This document shows, piece by piece, positions 45,280 through 54,887 of a stretch of 64,000 bases of DNA (within the stretch, counting starts at the first letter, position 1; every line of letters starts with the position of its first letter). The position numbers and the translations under genes are program-made. This DNA is from Mycobacterium gastri. GTDB taxonomy: Bacteria; Actinomycetota; Actinomycetes; Mycobacteriales; Mycobacteriaceae. The notes under the pieces are model-generated. The model did no database searches, was not told where the DNA came from, and worked only from the letters and a program-made list of their open reading frames with translations. Location of the stretch: assembly GCF_002102175.1 (NCBI RefSeq), contig NZ_LQOX01000077.1, positions 1 to 64,000 of the forward strand. The letters are read 5' to 3'.

Positions 45280-46751
45280 ACGCCTCTCTGCGCCGGATCT
45301 CGGTGACCGTGATGGCGTTGATCGTGCTACTGCTGCTCAACGCCACGATGACGCAGGTCTTCACCGCCGACGGGTTGCGCGCCGATCCGCGCAATCAGCG
45401 TGTCCTGCTCGACGAGTATTCGCGCCAGCGCGGCCAGATCACCGCGGGCGGGCAATTGCTGGCCTACTCGGTGGCGACCGACAGCCGCTTCCGTTTCCTG
45501 CGGGTCTATCCCAACCCCGAGATGTACGCGCCGGTCACCGGTTTCTACTCGCTGCGTTATTCCAGTACCGGTCTGGAACGCGCCGAGGATCCGCTGCTGA
45601 ACGGGTCCGACCAGCGGTTGTTCGGCCGGCGACTGGCGGACTTCTTCACTGGGCGTGACCCGCGCGGCGGCAATGTCGATACCACCATCAACCCCCGCGT
45701 CCAGCAGGCCGGCTGGGACGCGATGCAACAGGGCTGCGGCGGCCCCTGTAAAGGCGCGGTTGTGGCGCTGGAGCCGTCGACCGGCAAGATCTTGGCGCTG
45801 GTGTCGACACCGTCCTATGACCCCAACCTGCTCGCGTCGCACGATCCCGAGGTCCAGGCGCAAGCCTGGCAGCGGCTTCGCGACAGCCCCGACTCGCCGC
45901 TGACCAACCGTGCCATCGCGGAAACGTACCCGCCGGGTTCCACCTTCAAAGTGATCACCACCGCGGCCGCGCTGCAGGCCGGAGCCACCGACAGCGAGCT
46001 GCTGACCGCCGCAGCCGAGATTCCACTGCCCGGAAGCACGGCGACATTGGAGAACTACGGCGGCACGACGTGCGGCGCCGAGCCGACCGTGTCGCTGAGC
46101 GTGGCATTCGCCAAGTCGTGTAACACCGCATTCGTCCAGTTGGGCATCCTTACCGGCGCAGCCGCGCTGCGCAGGACGGCGCAGGCGTTCGGCTTGGACA
46201 CTTCGCCCGACCCGATACCGTTGCAGGTGGCCGAGTCGACCATCGGCGCGATTGCCGACACCGCCGCATTGGGTATGACCAGTATCGGGCAGAAGGACGT
46301 CGCGCTGACCCCGCTGCAGAACGCCGAAGTCGCGGCGACCATCGCCAACGGCGGGATCACCATGCGGCCCTACCTCGTGGACAACCTCCGCGGGCCCGAC
46401 CTGGCCAACATCAGCACCACCGCGCCATATCAGCAGCGGCGCGCGGTGTCGCCGCAGGTCGCCGCTAAGCTAACAGAGCTGATGGTCGGCGCCGAGAAAG
46501 TCACACAGCAGAAAGGGGCCATCCCCGGCGTGCAGATCGCATCCAAGACGGGTACCGCAGAGCACGGCACAGACCCCCGTCATACTCCGCCCCATGCGTG
46601 GTACATCGCCTTCGCGCCGGCACAGGCGCCGAAGGTTGCCATCGCGGTGCTGGTGGAGAACGGGGGCGATCGCCTGTTCGCGACCGGTGGTGCGCTGGCC
46701 GCGCCGATCGGACGAGCCGTGATCGAAGCCGCGCTGCAGGGGGGCCCATGA
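45276..46751 (+). CDS. pbpA: Class B penicillin-binding protein PbpA
   Basis: The 491-residue transpeptidase has one N-terminal membrane helix ([20 protein letters not shown]), a dimerisation/pedestal region (about 35-150) and a transpeptidase domain. SxxK lies in GSTFKVI, SxN in AKSCNTAF and KTG in [10 protein letters not shown]. It cross-links peptidoglycan with RodA and is a PknB substrate in M. tuberculosis (literature). The same length as the H37Rv protein and coupled starts on both sides support the model. Confidence 0.96.
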   Translation: MNASLRRISVTVMALIVLLLLNATMTQVFTADGLRADPRNQRVLLDEYSRQRGQITAGGQLLAYSVATDSRFRFLRVYPNPEMYAPVTGFYSLRYSSTGLERAEDPLLNGSDQRLFGRRLADFFTGRDPRGGNVDTTINPRVQQAGWDAMQQGCGGPCKGAVVALEPSTGKILALVSTPSYDPNLLASHDPEVQAQAWQRLRDSPDSPLTNRAIAETYPPGSTFKVITTAAALQAGATDSELLTAAAEIPLPGSTATLENYGGTTCGAEPTVSLSVAFAKSCNTAFVQLGILTGAAALRRTAQAFGLDTSPDPIPLQVAESTIGAIADTAALGMTSIGQKDVALTPLQNAEVAATIANGGITMRPYLVDNLRGPDLANISTTAPYQQRRAVSPQVAAKLTELMVGAEKVTQQKGAIPGVQIASKTGTAEHGTDPRHTPPHAWYIAFAPAQAPKVAIAVLVENGGDRLFATGGALAAPIGRAVIEAALQGGP

Positions 46752-48016
46752 GTCCCCGAGTTGGTATGACGCTGTCCGGTCGCTACCGCCTGCAGCGGCT
46801 CATCGCCACCGGCGGCATGGGGCAGGTCTGGGAAGCGGTCGACAGCCGGCTGGGCCGGCGGGTGGCCGTCAAGGTGCTCAAGAACGAGTTCTCATCCGAT
46901 CCGGAGTTCATCGAACGGTTCCGGGCCGAGGCCCGCACCACGGCCATGCTGAACCACCCGGGGATCGCGGCCGTCCACGACTACGGCGAGAGCCAGATGG
47001 ACGGCGAGGGTCGCACCGCGTACCTGGTGATGGAACTGGTCAACGGCGAGCCGCTGAATTCGGTGCTCAAGCGGACCGGCCGGCTGTCGCTGCGGCATGC
47101 GCTCGACATGCTCGAGCAGACCGGCCGCGCTCTTCAGGTTGCGCACGCGGCCGGACTGGTGCACCGCGACGTCAAGCCGGGCAACATCTTGATCACGCCC
47201 ACCGGCCAGGTGAAGATCACCGACTTCGGGATCGCCAAGGCCGTCGACGCGGCACCGGTGACGCAGACCGGAATGGTGATGGGCACCGCCCAATACATCG
47301 CGCCCGAACAGGCTCTGGGTCACGACGCGACCCCGGCCAGTGACGTGTATTCGTTGGGAGTTGTTGGCTACGAAGCGGTTTCGGGCAAGCGGCCGTTCAC
47401 CGGTGACGGCGCCCTGACGGTGGCGATGAAGCACATCAAGGAACCGCCGCCGCCGCTGCCGGCCGAGCTGCCGCCCAATGTGCGCGAACTCATCGAGATC
47501 ACACTGGTGAAAAACCCCCAGATGCGCTATCGCAGTGGGGGGCCGTTCGCTGACGCCGTCGCTGCGGTGCGGGCCGGCCGGCGACCGCCGCGGCCCAGCC
47601 AGTCACCACCGCCCGGCCGGGCCGCGCCGGCGGCGATTCCGTCGAGCGCGCCGGCCCGGATCGCGGGCAACCCCGCCAGCCGGGCCACGGCTCCGCGCCG
47701 CTCCCGGCCGGCGACCGGGGGAAACCGGCCACCGGCGCGACGTACGTTCTCGTCGGGCCAGCGGGCGCTCTTGTGGGCTGCCGGCGTCCTCGGGGCGCTG
47801 GCCATCATCATCGCGGTGCTCATCGTCATCAATTCGCGTGGCGACAACCAGCCGCAGCTGCCGCCCCCGACCGTGACCGACACCGGAAGCCCGCCAGCCA
47901 GCCAGACGCCGACCGGTCAGGGTTTGCGACTCCGGACGAGTTTCGGCACGGTCGACGACACGGACCTGCGGCCGACTCATCATGTGTCGCTGGACCGATA
48001 CGAGACATCGCGATGA
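46748..48016 (+). CDS. pknA: Ser/Thr protein kinase PknA
   Basis: The 422-residue receptor-type kinase has an N-terminal kinase domain (about 10-275). The Gly loop is [12 protein letters not shown], the catalytic Lys lies in [17 protein letters not shown] and DFGIAKA follow, and the activation-loop threonines are in [13 protein letters not shown] Pro/Arg-rich juxtamembrane region and one helix (about 338-360) precede a short outside tail. It controls cell shape and division with PknB. It overlaps pbpA and pknB by 4 bases each. Confidence 0.97.
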   Translation: MSPRVGMTLSGRYRLQRLIATGGMGQVWEAVDSRLGRRVAVKVLKNEFSSDPEFIERFRAEARTTAMLNHPGIAAVHDYGESQMDGEGRTAYLVMELVNGEPLNSVLKRTGRLSLRHALDMLEQTGRALQVAHAAGLVHRDVKPGNILITPTGQVKITDFGIAKAVDAAPVTQTGMVMGTAQYIAPEQALGHDATPASDVYSLGVVGYEAVSGKRPFTGDGALTVAMKHIKEPPPPLPAELPPNVRELIEITLVKNPQMRYRSGGPFADAVAAVRAGRRPPRPSQSPPPGRAAPAAIPSSAPARIAGNPASRATAPRRSRPATGGNRPPARRTFSSGQRALLWAAGVLGALAIIIAVLIVINSRGDNQPQLPPPTVTDTGSPPASQTPTGQGLRLRTSFGTVDDTDLRPTHHVSLDRYETSR

Positions 48017-49893
48017 CCACCCCTCGGCACCTCTCCGATCGCTATGAACTGGGCGACATCCTCGGATTCGGGGGTATGTCCGAGGTTCACCTGGCGCGCG
48101 ATCTGCGGCTACACCGCGACGTGGCGGTGAAGGTGCTGCGCGCCGATCTGGCCCGCGACCCCAGCTTTTACCTGCGCTTCCGGCGGGAGGCGCAAAACGC
48201 GGCCGCACTGAACCACCCGGCGATCGTGGCGGTGTACGACACCGGCGAAGCCGAAACGTCCGCCGGTCCGTTGCCCTACATCGTCATGGAGTACGTCGAC
48301 GGCGTCACCCTTCGTGACATCGTGCACACCGAAGGCCCGATGCCGCCGAAGCAGGCCATCGAAGTGATCGCCGACGCCTGCCAGGCGCTGAACTTCAGCC
48401 ACCAAAACGGCATCGTTCATCGTGACGTCAAGCCGGCCAACATCATGATCAGCTCGACCAATGCGGTGAAGGTGATGGACTTCGGCATTGCCCGGGCAAT
48501 CGCCGACAGCGGAAACAGCGTCACCCAGACGGCCGCGGTGATCGGGACGGCGCAATATCTGTCCCCCGAACAGGCCCGCGGTGATGCAGTCGACGCGCGA
48601 TCCGATGTCTATTCGTTGGGGTGTGTGCTGTACGAAATCCTGACCGGCGAACCGCCGTTCACCGGTGACTCGCCGGTGGCGGTGGCCTACCAGCACGTCC
48701 GCGAAGACCCCATCCCGCCCTCAGAACGCCATGAGGGCATCTCCGCCGACCTGGACGCTGTTGTCCTCAAGGCGCTGGCCAAGAACCCGGAAAACCGTTA
48801 CCAGACCGCCGCGGAAATGCGCGCCGACCTGGTCCGGGTGCACAACGGTGAGCCACCGGAGGCACCCAAGGTGCTCAGCGGCGCCGAGCGGCGCTCGTTG
48901 CTGGCGGCCACACCTGGACATCCCGCCGGTCCGCGTACCGATCCGCTGCCTCGCCAGGTCCTAGACCACACCGATCGGGACCGCACCACCCCTTCGGTGG
49001 GCCGCTGGGTCGCCGTGGTCGCGGTGCTGGCGGTGCTGACGATCGCCGTCACGATCGCCATCAACACCTTCGGCGGCAACACCCGCAAGGTCCAGGTGCC
49101 CGACGTGCGTGGCCAAGCATCCGCCGACGCCATAGCCGCGCTGCAAAACCGCGGCTTCAAGACCCGCACGCTGCAGAAACCGGACTCGACGATCCCGCCC
49201 GACCACGTCATCGGGACCGACCCGGCTGCCAACACCTCGGTGGGTGCGGGGGCCGACATCACCATCAACGTCTCCACCGGACCCGAGCAGCGTGAGCTGC
49301 CCGATGTCTCGTCGCTGACCTATGCCGAAGCGGTCAAGAAGCTGACCGCCGCGGGCTTCAGCAAATTCAAGCAGGCCGCCTCGCCGTCCTCCCCGGAGAT
49401 GGCGGGCAAGGTCATCGGGACCAACCCACCGGCCAACCAGACCTCGGCAATCACCAACGTGATCACGATCATCGTCGGCTCCGGGCCCGAGGCCAAACAG
49501 ATCCCCGACGTCGCGGGTCAGACCGTCGACCTGGCGCAGAAGAACCTCACCGTCTACGGCTTCACCAAGTTCAGCCAAGCGCAGGTGGACAGCCCGAAGC
49601 CGACCGGTGACGTGGTCGGCACCAACCCACCCGCGGGCACCACCGCTCCGGTCGATTCGGTGATCGAACTACAAGTGTCCAAGGGCAACCAGTTCGTCAT
49701 GCCCGACCTGTCCGGCATGTTCTGGACCGACGCCGAACCGCGGCTGCGCGCGCTGGGCTGGACCGGGGTGCTGGACAAGGGACCCGACGTCGACGCCGGC
49801 GGGTCCCAGCACAACCGGGTGGTCTACCAGAACCCGCCAGCGGGTTCCGGTGTCAACCGGGACGGCATCATCACGCTGAAGTTCGGTCAGTAG
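48013..49893 (+). CDS. pknB: Ser/Thr protein kinase PknB with PASTA domains
   Basis: The 626-residue kinase has the same length as in H37Rv. The kinase domain (1-280) has K40 in [15 protein letters not shown] with D138, DFGIARA, and the phosphorylated loop [11 protein letters not shown] (T171/T173). A linker and one membrane helix (about 332-353) lead to four PASTA domains (355-626) that sense muropeptides and lipid II outside. It is the last gene of the operon; its 3' end overlaps that of the convergent trpG by 23 bases. Confidence 0.98.
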   Translation: MTTPRHLSDRYELGDILGFGGMSEVHLARDLRLHRDVAVKVLRADLARDPSFYLRFRREAQNAAALNHPAIVAVYDTGEAETSAGPLPYIVMEYVDGVTLRDIVHTEGPMPPKQAIEVIADACQALNFSHQNGIVHRDVKPANIMISSTNAVKVMDFGIARAIADSGNSVTQTAAVIGTAQYLSPEQARGDAVDARSDVYSLGCVLYEILTGEPPFTGDSPVAVAYQHVREDPIPPSERHEGISADLDAVVLKALAKNPENRYQTAAEMRADLVRVHNGEPPEAPKVLSGAERRSLLAATPGHPAGPRTDPLPRQVLDHTDRDRTTPSVGRWVAVVAVLAVLTIAVTIAINTFGGNTRKVQVPDVRGQASADAIAALQNRGFKTRTLQKPDSTIPPDHVIGTDPAANTSVGAGADITINVSTGPEQRELPDVSSLTYAEAVKKLTAAGFSKFKQAASPSSPEMAGKVIGTNPPANQTSAITNVITIIVGSGPEAKQIPDVAGQTVDLAQKNLTVYGFTKFSQAQVDSPKPTGDVVGTNPPAGTTAPVDSVIELQVSKGNQFVMPDLSGMFWTDAEPRLRALGWTGVLDKGPDVDAGGSQHNRVVYQNPPAGSGVNRDGIITLKFGQ

Positions 49894-50569
49894 TCCCGGC
49901 TGTGCCGGCCGCCGCGGTCGGCAGGTGCGGCCGGACGGCGGTGAGCACTTCGTTTTCCAGCCGGCGCACCAACGTGTCGTTGCGCGCCCAGCCGCAATAG
50001 GTCAGCCAGTTGGCCAGCATCCGGTGTCCGCCCTCGGTCAGGATCGACTCGGGATGAAACTGGACACCGTGAATCGGCAACTCGCGGTGACGCACGCCCA
50101 TGATCACCCCGCTGCGGGTATGGGCGGTGACCTCCAGCTCGGCCGGCAGCGACTCCGGCAGGATGGTCAGCGAGTGATACCGCGTTGCCGTGAATGGGTC
50201 CGGAAGTCCTTGCAGTACACCGATGTTCGTGTGGTAGACGCTGCTGGTCTTGCCATGCAACAACTCGGGCGCGCGGTCGACGGTGGCCCCGAACGCCACG
50301 CCGATGGCCTGGTGTCCCAGGCACACGCCCAGCAGCGGGGTCCGCGCCGCGGCGCACGCCGCGACCATGCTCACCGACGCGCCCGCGCGTTCCGGCGTGC
50401 CGGGGCCGGGGCTCAGCAGCACACCCTCGAATTGCTCGGCGACGGCGTTCTCGTCGGCGAGCCGGGGATCGTCGTTGCGCCACACCTGGGCCTCGACGCC
50501 CAATTGGCCCAGGTACTGGACCAGGTTGAACACGAAGCTGTCGTAGTTGTCGACGACCAGAATCCGCAT
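49871..50569 (-). CDS. trpG: Anthranilate/aminodeoxychorismate synthase glutaminase subunit
   Basis: The 232-residue class I glutamine amidotransferase begins MRILVVDNYDSFVFNLVQYL. Oxyanion strand LLSPGPGTPERAG, nucleophile Cys in LLGVCLGHQAIG and the His/Glu pair in HGVQFHPESI are all present. It supplies ammonia to the TrpE or PabB subunit for tryptophan or folate synthesis; a single protein often serves both in actinobacteria. Neither partner is nearby. It converges on and overlaps pknB. Confidence 0.94.
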   Translation of the reverse strand: MRILVVDNYDSFVFNLVQYLGQLGVEAQVWRNDDPRLADENAVAEQFEGVLLSPGPGTPERAGASVSMVAACAAARTPLLGVCLGHQAIGVAFGATVDRAPELLHGKTSSVYHTNIGVLQGLPDPFTATRYHSLTILPESLPAELEVTAHTRSGVIMGVRHRELPIHGVQFHPESILTEGGHRMLANWLTYCGWARNDTLVRRLENEVLTAVRPHLPTAAAGTAGTTDRTSA

Positions 50570-50591
50570 CGTGACAGGTTACCGTCCGGCC

Positions 50592-51335
50592 TCAGTAACC
50601 CACGGGCCCCAGCGGCTGCGCAAAATGCAGCCGGACCGGTTCGGAATGTCCGACGACCGGTACGTCGGACTTGCTTTCTTCGTGGTAGCCCAATCCGAAC
50701 CGGACCACGTACTGCTTGTAGAGGGTCACCAACGGAGCCGCGGCCAAGGCTGCTTGCATCGCCGCGGGATTGCCGATCGCGGTGATCGTGTAGGGCGGGC
50801 TGTAAGTGCGTCCATTGAGCAGCAACGTGTTGCCGACGCAACGCACCACCGAGGTCGCGACGATGCGCTGGTCCTGCATCTGGATCGCCTCGGCGCCCGC
50901 GCTCCACACCGCGTTCAAGACGGCATCGATGTCCTGCTGGTGCACCACCAGGTCGTCGGGGGACGCGTCGCGGGGAAAGCGACCCTGGGCGTCGCGCTGC
51001 GCGTCGTTGAGCGTCACCACCACGCCGGGGCCGTGGACGGGGTTCATGCCCGCCTCGCCGGCCAGTTCGGCTGCCCGCCTGAGCATCGCCGCCAATGCGG
51101 TATCCGACGACGGAGCGTGTGCTGTGTCGATCCGTTTGGTCAGCGCGTCCCGCTGGGCATCCAGCCGGTTCACTGACGACTGGGCGTGACGGACGAGATC
51201 GACGAGCCGCGGCGCGTCGCTGTGGCGAATCTCCGCACCGCCGGAAACCCCATGCGTGGCGGCCAGCAACAAGCCGGCGAGCAGGCACACCAATGGAACA
51301 CCGAAACGCCATGGCGAGCGCCGCTCATCGGTCAT
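50592..51335 (-). CDS. DUF881 membrane-anchored protein (Rv0012-like)
   Basis: The 247-residue protein has an N-terminal membrane segment (FGVPLVCLLAGLLLAATHGVSGG) and a coiled-coil stretch (about 38-65). The DUF881 domain follows (about 80-225; GPGVVVTLNDAQRD, DLVVHQQDIDAVLNAVWSAGAEAIQMQDQRI, GNTLLLNGRTYSPPYTITAIGN). It is probably outside the membrane and linked to division. ATG at 51335 is chosen; a GTG one codon earlier is equally possible. It lies 22 bases from trpG and is divergent from crgA. Confidence 0.9.
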   Translation of the reverse strand: MTDERRSPWRFGVPLVCLLAGLLLAATHGVSGGAEIRHSDAPRLVDLVRHAQSSVNRLDAQRDALTKRIDTAHAPSSDTALAAMLRRAAELAGEAGMNPVHGPGVVVTLNDAQRDAQGRFPRDASPDDLVVHQQDIDAVLNAVWSAGAEAIQMQDQRIVATSVVRCVGNTLLLNGRTYSPPYTITAIGNPAAMQAALAAAPLVTLYKQYVVRFGLGYHEESKSDVPVVGHSEPVRLHFAQPLGPVGY

Positions 51336-51467
51336 CACGTCTCCGTTTCCTGGTCGCGAGGCCAGTTGGGTTAGTCTCGTAGCCAAGCTTTGGCTGCATT
51401 GCAGTTGCAGTCGCAATCGTTGCACTTTGTCCGCTCACCGTGTTGTTGAGGTATCCCGAGGTATTAC

Positions 51468-51749
51468 ATGCCCAAGTCGAAGGTCCGCAAGAAGAACGAC
51501 TTCACCGTCAAGCCGGTGAGCCGCACACCCGTGAAAGTGAAGGTCGGACCATCCAGTGTGTGGTTCGTCTCCTTGTTCATCGGGTTGATGCTGATCGGCC
51601 TCGTCTGGTTGATGGTGTTTCAGTTGGCCGCCCTCGGTAGTCAGGCCCCCAAGGCGCTGCAGTGGATGGCGGATCTGGGCCCGTGGAACTACGCCATCGC
51701 GTTCGCTTTCATGATCACCGGTTTGTTGCTCACCATGCGGTGGCACTGA
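51468..51749 (+). CDS. crgA: Cell division protein CrgA
   Basis: The 93-residue protein has a basic cytosolic N-terminus ([16 protein letters not shown]) and two membrane helices (about 33-55 and 70-90) joined by a short loop. It matches CrgA, which in mycobacteria recruits PBPs, FtsQ and CwsA to the septum. Same length as the H37Rv protein. It is divergent from the DUF881 gene, with 132 bases between. Confidence 0.95.
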   Translation: MPKSKVRKKNDFTVKPVSRTPVKVKVGPSSVWFVSLFIGLMLIGLVWLMVFQLAALGSQAPKALQWMADLGPWNYAIAFAFMITGLLLTMRWH

Positions 51750-51762
51750 GGCGCAGCGCACT

Positions 51763-51780
51763 CGAAATGAATTCATTTCG
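51763..51780. promoter_or_regulatory. Perfect 18-base palindrome after crgA
   Basis: CGAAATGAATTCATTTCG is fully self-complementary without spacer and lies 13 bases after the crgA stop, 124 before the next start. It could be an operator or, when transcribed, a terminator hairpin. Confidence 0.55.
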
Positions 51781-51820
51781 GGCCGGGCTCTTTACTGATC
51801 CAGCAACCTTGCGGTTCGTC

Positions 51821-51838
51821 AATCACATGGATGTGATT
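51821..51838. promoter_or_regulatory. Inverted repeat AATCACAT-GG-ATGTGATT
   Basis: This 8-2-8 perfect inverted repeat lies 66 bases before the PH-domain gene, a usual operator distance. It is not the TGTGA-N6-TCACA order of mycobacterial CRP sites; the half-sites are reversed. The binding protein is unknown. Confidence 0.6.
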
Positions 51839-51869
51839 TATCCCCACTGTTGATAGCGTCTGTGGATAA
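51838..51869. promoter_or_regulatory. Pair of opposed DnaA-box sequences
   Basis: TGTGGATAA at 51861-51869 is the exact complement of the DnaA box TTATCCACA. TTATCCCCA at 51838-51846 differs from it at one position, in the opposite orientation, with 14 bases between. The locus lies in the oriC-proximal region of the chromosome. DnaA binding is inferred from sequence only. Confidence 0.5.
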
Positions 51870-51904
51870 CCGAGTCTGCGGTGGTCGGAGGGTCTGGATA
51901 GCGC

Positions 51905-52330
51905 ATGCAGCAAACACAGTGGTCGCCTCCGCCGGCAGGAATCGCTGGCTGCGGCGTTGCGGGCGTATTGATGGCTATCGGTTCTGTGACCTTGGTCACA
52001 GATCTGCCGGGGCGCGCGCTGGCCATGGTTGCGGCACTGGGTTTGATCTTGTTTGCCGGCATTTCCTGGCGCGCACGGCCGAAGCTGGCAATCACCGGTG
52101 ACGGGCTGGCGATCCGGGGGTGGTTGCGGACGCAGTTATTGCGGCGTCCCGACATCAAGATCATCCGGATCTCTCAGTTCCGGCGTTACGCGCGCAACGT
52201 TCGACTCCTCGAGATCGAGACGGTCAACGACCGACTGTTCATCTTGTCCCGTTGGGACCTTGGGACCGATCCGCTCAACGTGCTCGATGCCTTGACCGCA
52301 GCCGGCTACGCCGGCTCGGGGCGTGGGTAG
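51905..52330 (+). CDS. PH-domain membrane protein (Rv0010c-like)
   Basis: The 141-residue protein has two membrane helices near the N-terminus (about 14-32 and 38-56). A bacterial PH-like domain follows (ARPKLAITGDGLAIRGWLRTQLLRRPDIKIIRISQFRR; LLEIETVNDRLFILSRWDLGTDPLNVLDAL). Length equals the H37Rv protein. It is convergent with ppiA, with 9 bases between stops. Function is unknown. Its upstream region carries two palindromes and DnaA-box sequences. Confidence 0.9.
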   Translation: MQQTQWSPPPAGIAGCGVAGVLMAIGSVTLVTDLPGRALAMVAALGLILFAGISWRARPKLAITGDGLAIRGWLRTQLLRRPDIKIIRISQFRRYARNVRLLEIETVNDRLFILSRWDLGTDPLNVLDALTAAGYAGSGRG

Positions 52331-52339
52331 AGCGGTGGT

Positions 52340-52888
52340 TCAGGAGATGGTGATCGATTCGATCACCACCGGGTCGGTGGGCCGATCGTTGCCGTCGGTG
52401 GGTGTCGTCGCGATGGCGTCGACGACGCGCTGCGATTCCGGATCGGTCACCTCACCGAAGATCGTGTGGCGCCGGTTCAGGTGCGGAGTCTTGCCCACGG
52501 TGATGAAGAACTGTGAGCCGTTGGTGCCGGGCCCGGCGTTGGCCATCGCCAACAGGTAGGGCTTGTCGAATTGCAGTTCGGGGTGGAACTCGTCGGCGAA
52601 CTTGTAGCCGGGCCCACCGCGGCCGGTGCCGGTCGGGTCGCCACCCTGGATCATGAAGCCGTTGATCACCCGGTGAAAGACCGCTCCGTCGTAGAACGGG
52701 CCGGCGGTGCCTCCCGATGCATTCTGGGTCGAGTAATCCTTGGTGCCCTGCGCCAGGCCGACGAAGTTGGCGACAGTCTTGGGTGCGTGGTTTCCGAAGA
52801 GGGCGACCTTGATGTCTCCGCGGTTGGTGTGCAGCGTGGCGGTGGCGGTCTGAAACGGGCTGTTGGTCACGGGATCACAGTGTGCCAT
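52340..52888 (-). CDS. ppiA: Peptidyl-prolyl isomerase, cyclophilin PpiA
   Basis: The 182-residue cyclophilin includes [63 protein letters not shown] and [32 protein letters not shown], with the active-site Arg, Phe, Gln and the cyclosporin-binding region. There is no signal peptide, so it is cytosolic. MAHCDPV at 52888 is preferred over an upstream ATG by family length. It is divergent from cwsA. Confidence 0.96.
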   Translation of the reverse strand: MAHCDPVTNSPFQTATATLHTNRGDIKVALFGNHAPKTVANFVGLAQGTKDYSTQNASGGTAGPFYDGAVFHRVINGFMIQGGDPTGTGRGGPGYKFADEFHPELQFDKPYLLAMANAGPGTNGSQFFITVGKTPHLNRRHTIFGEVTDPESQRVVDAIATTPTDGNDRPTDPVVIESITIS

Positions 52889-53043
52889 TACCGGGTGGCG
52901 TGGCCGCACCCGGTGTCACCCGACGCGAACCGCGCGGTATTGAGGCAATGGGCCCGCGGACGTCCTTGTGGTGGCAGTCTGTGGGGGTATCGGAGTGACT
53001 CTGGGCTAAGGAATCGACCAGCCAGACACCAGAAAGGCGGCAG

Positions 53044-53472
53044 ATGAGCGAGCAGGTGGAAACCCGGTTGACCCCGAGGGAGCGACTGACCCGCGGCCTG
53101 ACCTATTCGGCGGTGGGCCCCGTGGACGTGACCCGGGGCGTCGTCGGACTCGGAGTACAGTCCGCGCATTCGACCGCCTCGGAACTTCGTCGCCGTTATC
53201 GGGAAGGCCGGCTGGCCCGCGAGATCGCCGCCGCTCAAGAAACACTTGCCCAGGAGCTCGCCGCTGCCCAGGAAGTGGTGGCGAACCTGCCCCAGGTGCT
53301 TCAGGAAGCACGCCGGTCCCAGCGCCGCGGTAAGAAGCGGGTGTGGGTGATCGCCGGTGCCGCCGTCGTCGTCGTGGCGGGCGGTGCGGTGGCATTCACC
53401 GTCGTGCGGCGCTCGTCGCGCCCGGAGCCTTCGCCGCGCCCGCCGAGTGTGGACGTGCAGCCGCGCCCGTAG
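53044..53472 (+). CDS. cwsA: Cell wall synthesis protein CwsA (Rv0008c-like)
   Basis: The 142-residue single-pass protein has a basic N-terminus, a coiled-coil with a duplicated segment (ETLAQELAAAQEVVANLPQVLQEA, about 75-100) and a membrane helix near the end (VWVIAGAAVVVVAGGAVAFTVV). A Pro-rich outside tail follows. In M. tuberculosis CwsA interacts with CrgA and Wag31. GAAAGGCGGC precedes the ATG. The amidohydrolase gene follows after 29 bases. Confidence 0.9.
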   Translation: MSEQVETRLTPRERLTRGLTYSAVGPVDVTRGVVGLGVQSAHSTASELRRRYREGRLAREIAAAQETLAQELAAAQEVVANLPQVLQEARRSQRRGKKRVWVIAGAAVVVVAGGAVAFTVVRRSSRPEPSPRPPSVDVQPRP

Positions 53473-53501
53473 GGCACGGAATCTCGGGGGCCAGGCTTGC
53501 G

Positions 53502-54485
53502 ATGTCGCTGATTGCGCTGGAAGAGCATTACGCGTGGGATCCGGTCAGCTCCGACAATGTCGTCGGCAGCTGGCTTCGACTGCACAATCGCACCGCATAT
53601 GAGCGGCTGTACGACCGGGGACCGTTGCGGCTGGCGCAGATGGACGCCGCGGGAATCGACTTCCAGATCCTCTCGCTGTTCGACCCCGGCGTCCAAGCCG
53701 ACGCTGACGCCCAGCGTGCGGTCGACAGTGCGCGCCGGGCCAATGACGACTTGGCCGAGACGATCACCGCGATGCCGGACCGATTCGGGGCGTTTGCGAC
53801 CCTGGCGCCCCAGGATCCGCAGGCCGCGGCGGCCGAATTGATCCGCGCCGTCACCGAATTGGGTTTCGTCGGTGGGCTGATCAACGGGCACACTCATGGG
53901 CGCTATCTCGACGACCCGGCCTACTACGGGTTGTTCGAAGCCGCCGAAGCGCTACACGCACCGATCTATCTGCATCCGACCACGCCGCACCCCGCGGTGC
54001 TGGACGCCTGGTTCAAGCCTTACCTCGGGGCGGGCCTGCACCTGGCATCGTGGGGTTTCGGCGTGGAGACCGGCACGCATGCGCTGCGGCTGATCTACTC
54101 GGGGTTGTTCGACCGCTTCCCGCGGCTGCAGATGATCTTGGGGCACCTGGGCGAAATGCTGCCGTTCGCCGCCCACCGGATCGATCGCTACTACGGTCTT
54201 GCCGGCGATCCGGATGCCGGGCACAAGCTGCGCCGGTTGCCGTCGGAATACCTGCGCTCGAACTTCTATGTGACCACCAGCGGCAACTTCTCGGCGCCGG
54301 CGTTTGCTTGCACGCTGGAAGTCATGTCGGCCGATCGGGTGATGTTCTCGGTCGATTATCCGATGGACGACAACATGGCCGGCGCGAAGTTCCTCGCCGA
54401 TTTTCCGTTCGGCGACGAGCTACGGCAGAAGGTCGCCGCCGGTAATGCACAGCGGCTGTTCAAGGACAAGATCCCGGCGCTGTAG
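53502..54485 (+). CDS. Amidohydrolase 2 family (decarboxylase-like) protein
   Basis: The 327-residue TIM-barrel protein starts MSLIALEEHYAWD. The Glu and His in this motif, a His in YLHPTTPHP and an Asp in VDYPMDD match the metal ligands of the ACMSD/gamma-resorcylate decarboxylase group. NGHTHGRYLDDPAYYGLFEAAE and LGHLGEMLPFAAHRIDRYY are also typical. It probably decarboxylates or hydrolyses a hydroxyaromatic acid. I recall no equivalent between Rv0008c and alaT in H37Rv, so it is an extra gene here. Confidence 0.92.
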   Translation: MSLIALEEHYAWDPVSSDNVVGSWLRLHNRTAYERLYDRGPLRLAQMDAAGIDFQILSLFDPGVQADADAQRAVDSARRANDDLAETITAMPDRFGAFATLAPQDPQAAAAELIRAVTELGFVGGLINGHTHGRYLDDPAYYGLFEAAEALHAPIYLHPTTPHPAVLDAWFKPYLGAGLHLASWGFGVETGTHALRLIYSGLFDRFPRLQMILGHLGEMLPFAAHRIDRYYGLAGDPDAGHKLRRLPSEYLRSNFYVTTSGNFSAPAFACTLEVMSADRVMFSVDYPMDDNMAGAKFLADFPFGDELRQKVAAGNAQRLFKDKIPAL

Positions 54486-54518
54486 CTGCGACGCAGCTCG
54501 GGCTGCGGTCTTAGTCTG

Positions 54519-54591
54519 TGGAGCCTAGGGGAATCGAACCCCTGACACCCGCCTTGCAAAGGCGGTGCTCTACCAACTGAGCTAAGGCCCC
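54519..54591 (-). tRNA. tRNA-Ala (TGC)
   Basis: This 73-base tRNA has acceptor GGGGCCT pairing with AGGCTCC. The D-arm is GCTCAGTTGGTAGAGC, the anticodon arm CCGCCTTTGCAAGGCGG reads TGC, and the T-arm is CAGGGGTTCGATTCCCCTA. Discriminator A; CCA not encoded. It corresponds to alaT. Confidence 0.97.
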
Positions 54592-54754
54592 TCATCGTTG
54601 CGGACCGGGTGACCGGGCGTGTGATCAGAGGCCGGATCCGGCGCCAGGTGCCACACTTCGGCGCTGCGCCGCACCCGCACCGCCGCCACCACCGCAGCGA
54701 TCGCTGCCAGTGGTAACGCGAGCCGCACGCAACGCCTTGACGGGCACATGGTCG

Positions 54755-54828
54755 TGGGCCTAGGAGGACTCGAACCTCCGACCTCTTCGTTATCAGCGAA
54801 GCGCTCTAACCGCCTGAGCTATAGGCCC
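54755..54828 (-). tRNA. tRNA-Ile (GAT)
   Basis: This 74-base tRNA has acceptor GGGCCTA pairing with TAGGCCC. The D-arm is GCTCAGGCGGTTAGAGC, the anticodon arm TTCGCTGATAACGAA reads GAT, and the T-arm is CGGAGGTTCGAGTCCTCC. It corresponds to ileT, the usual companion of alaT downstream of the gyrase genes. Confidence 0.97.
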
Positions 54829-54887
54829 GGATTCCGGACACGGCCGAGCGACGAGATTACCGCAATCGCCGCCCCACCCCCAAAATG

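Noticed and set aside
51821-51838. CRP-type operator
   Set aside because: Half-sites are in reverse order (TCACA before TGTGA) with a 2-base spacer, unlike the TGTGA-N6-TCACA consensus; kept only as an unassigned inverted repeat.
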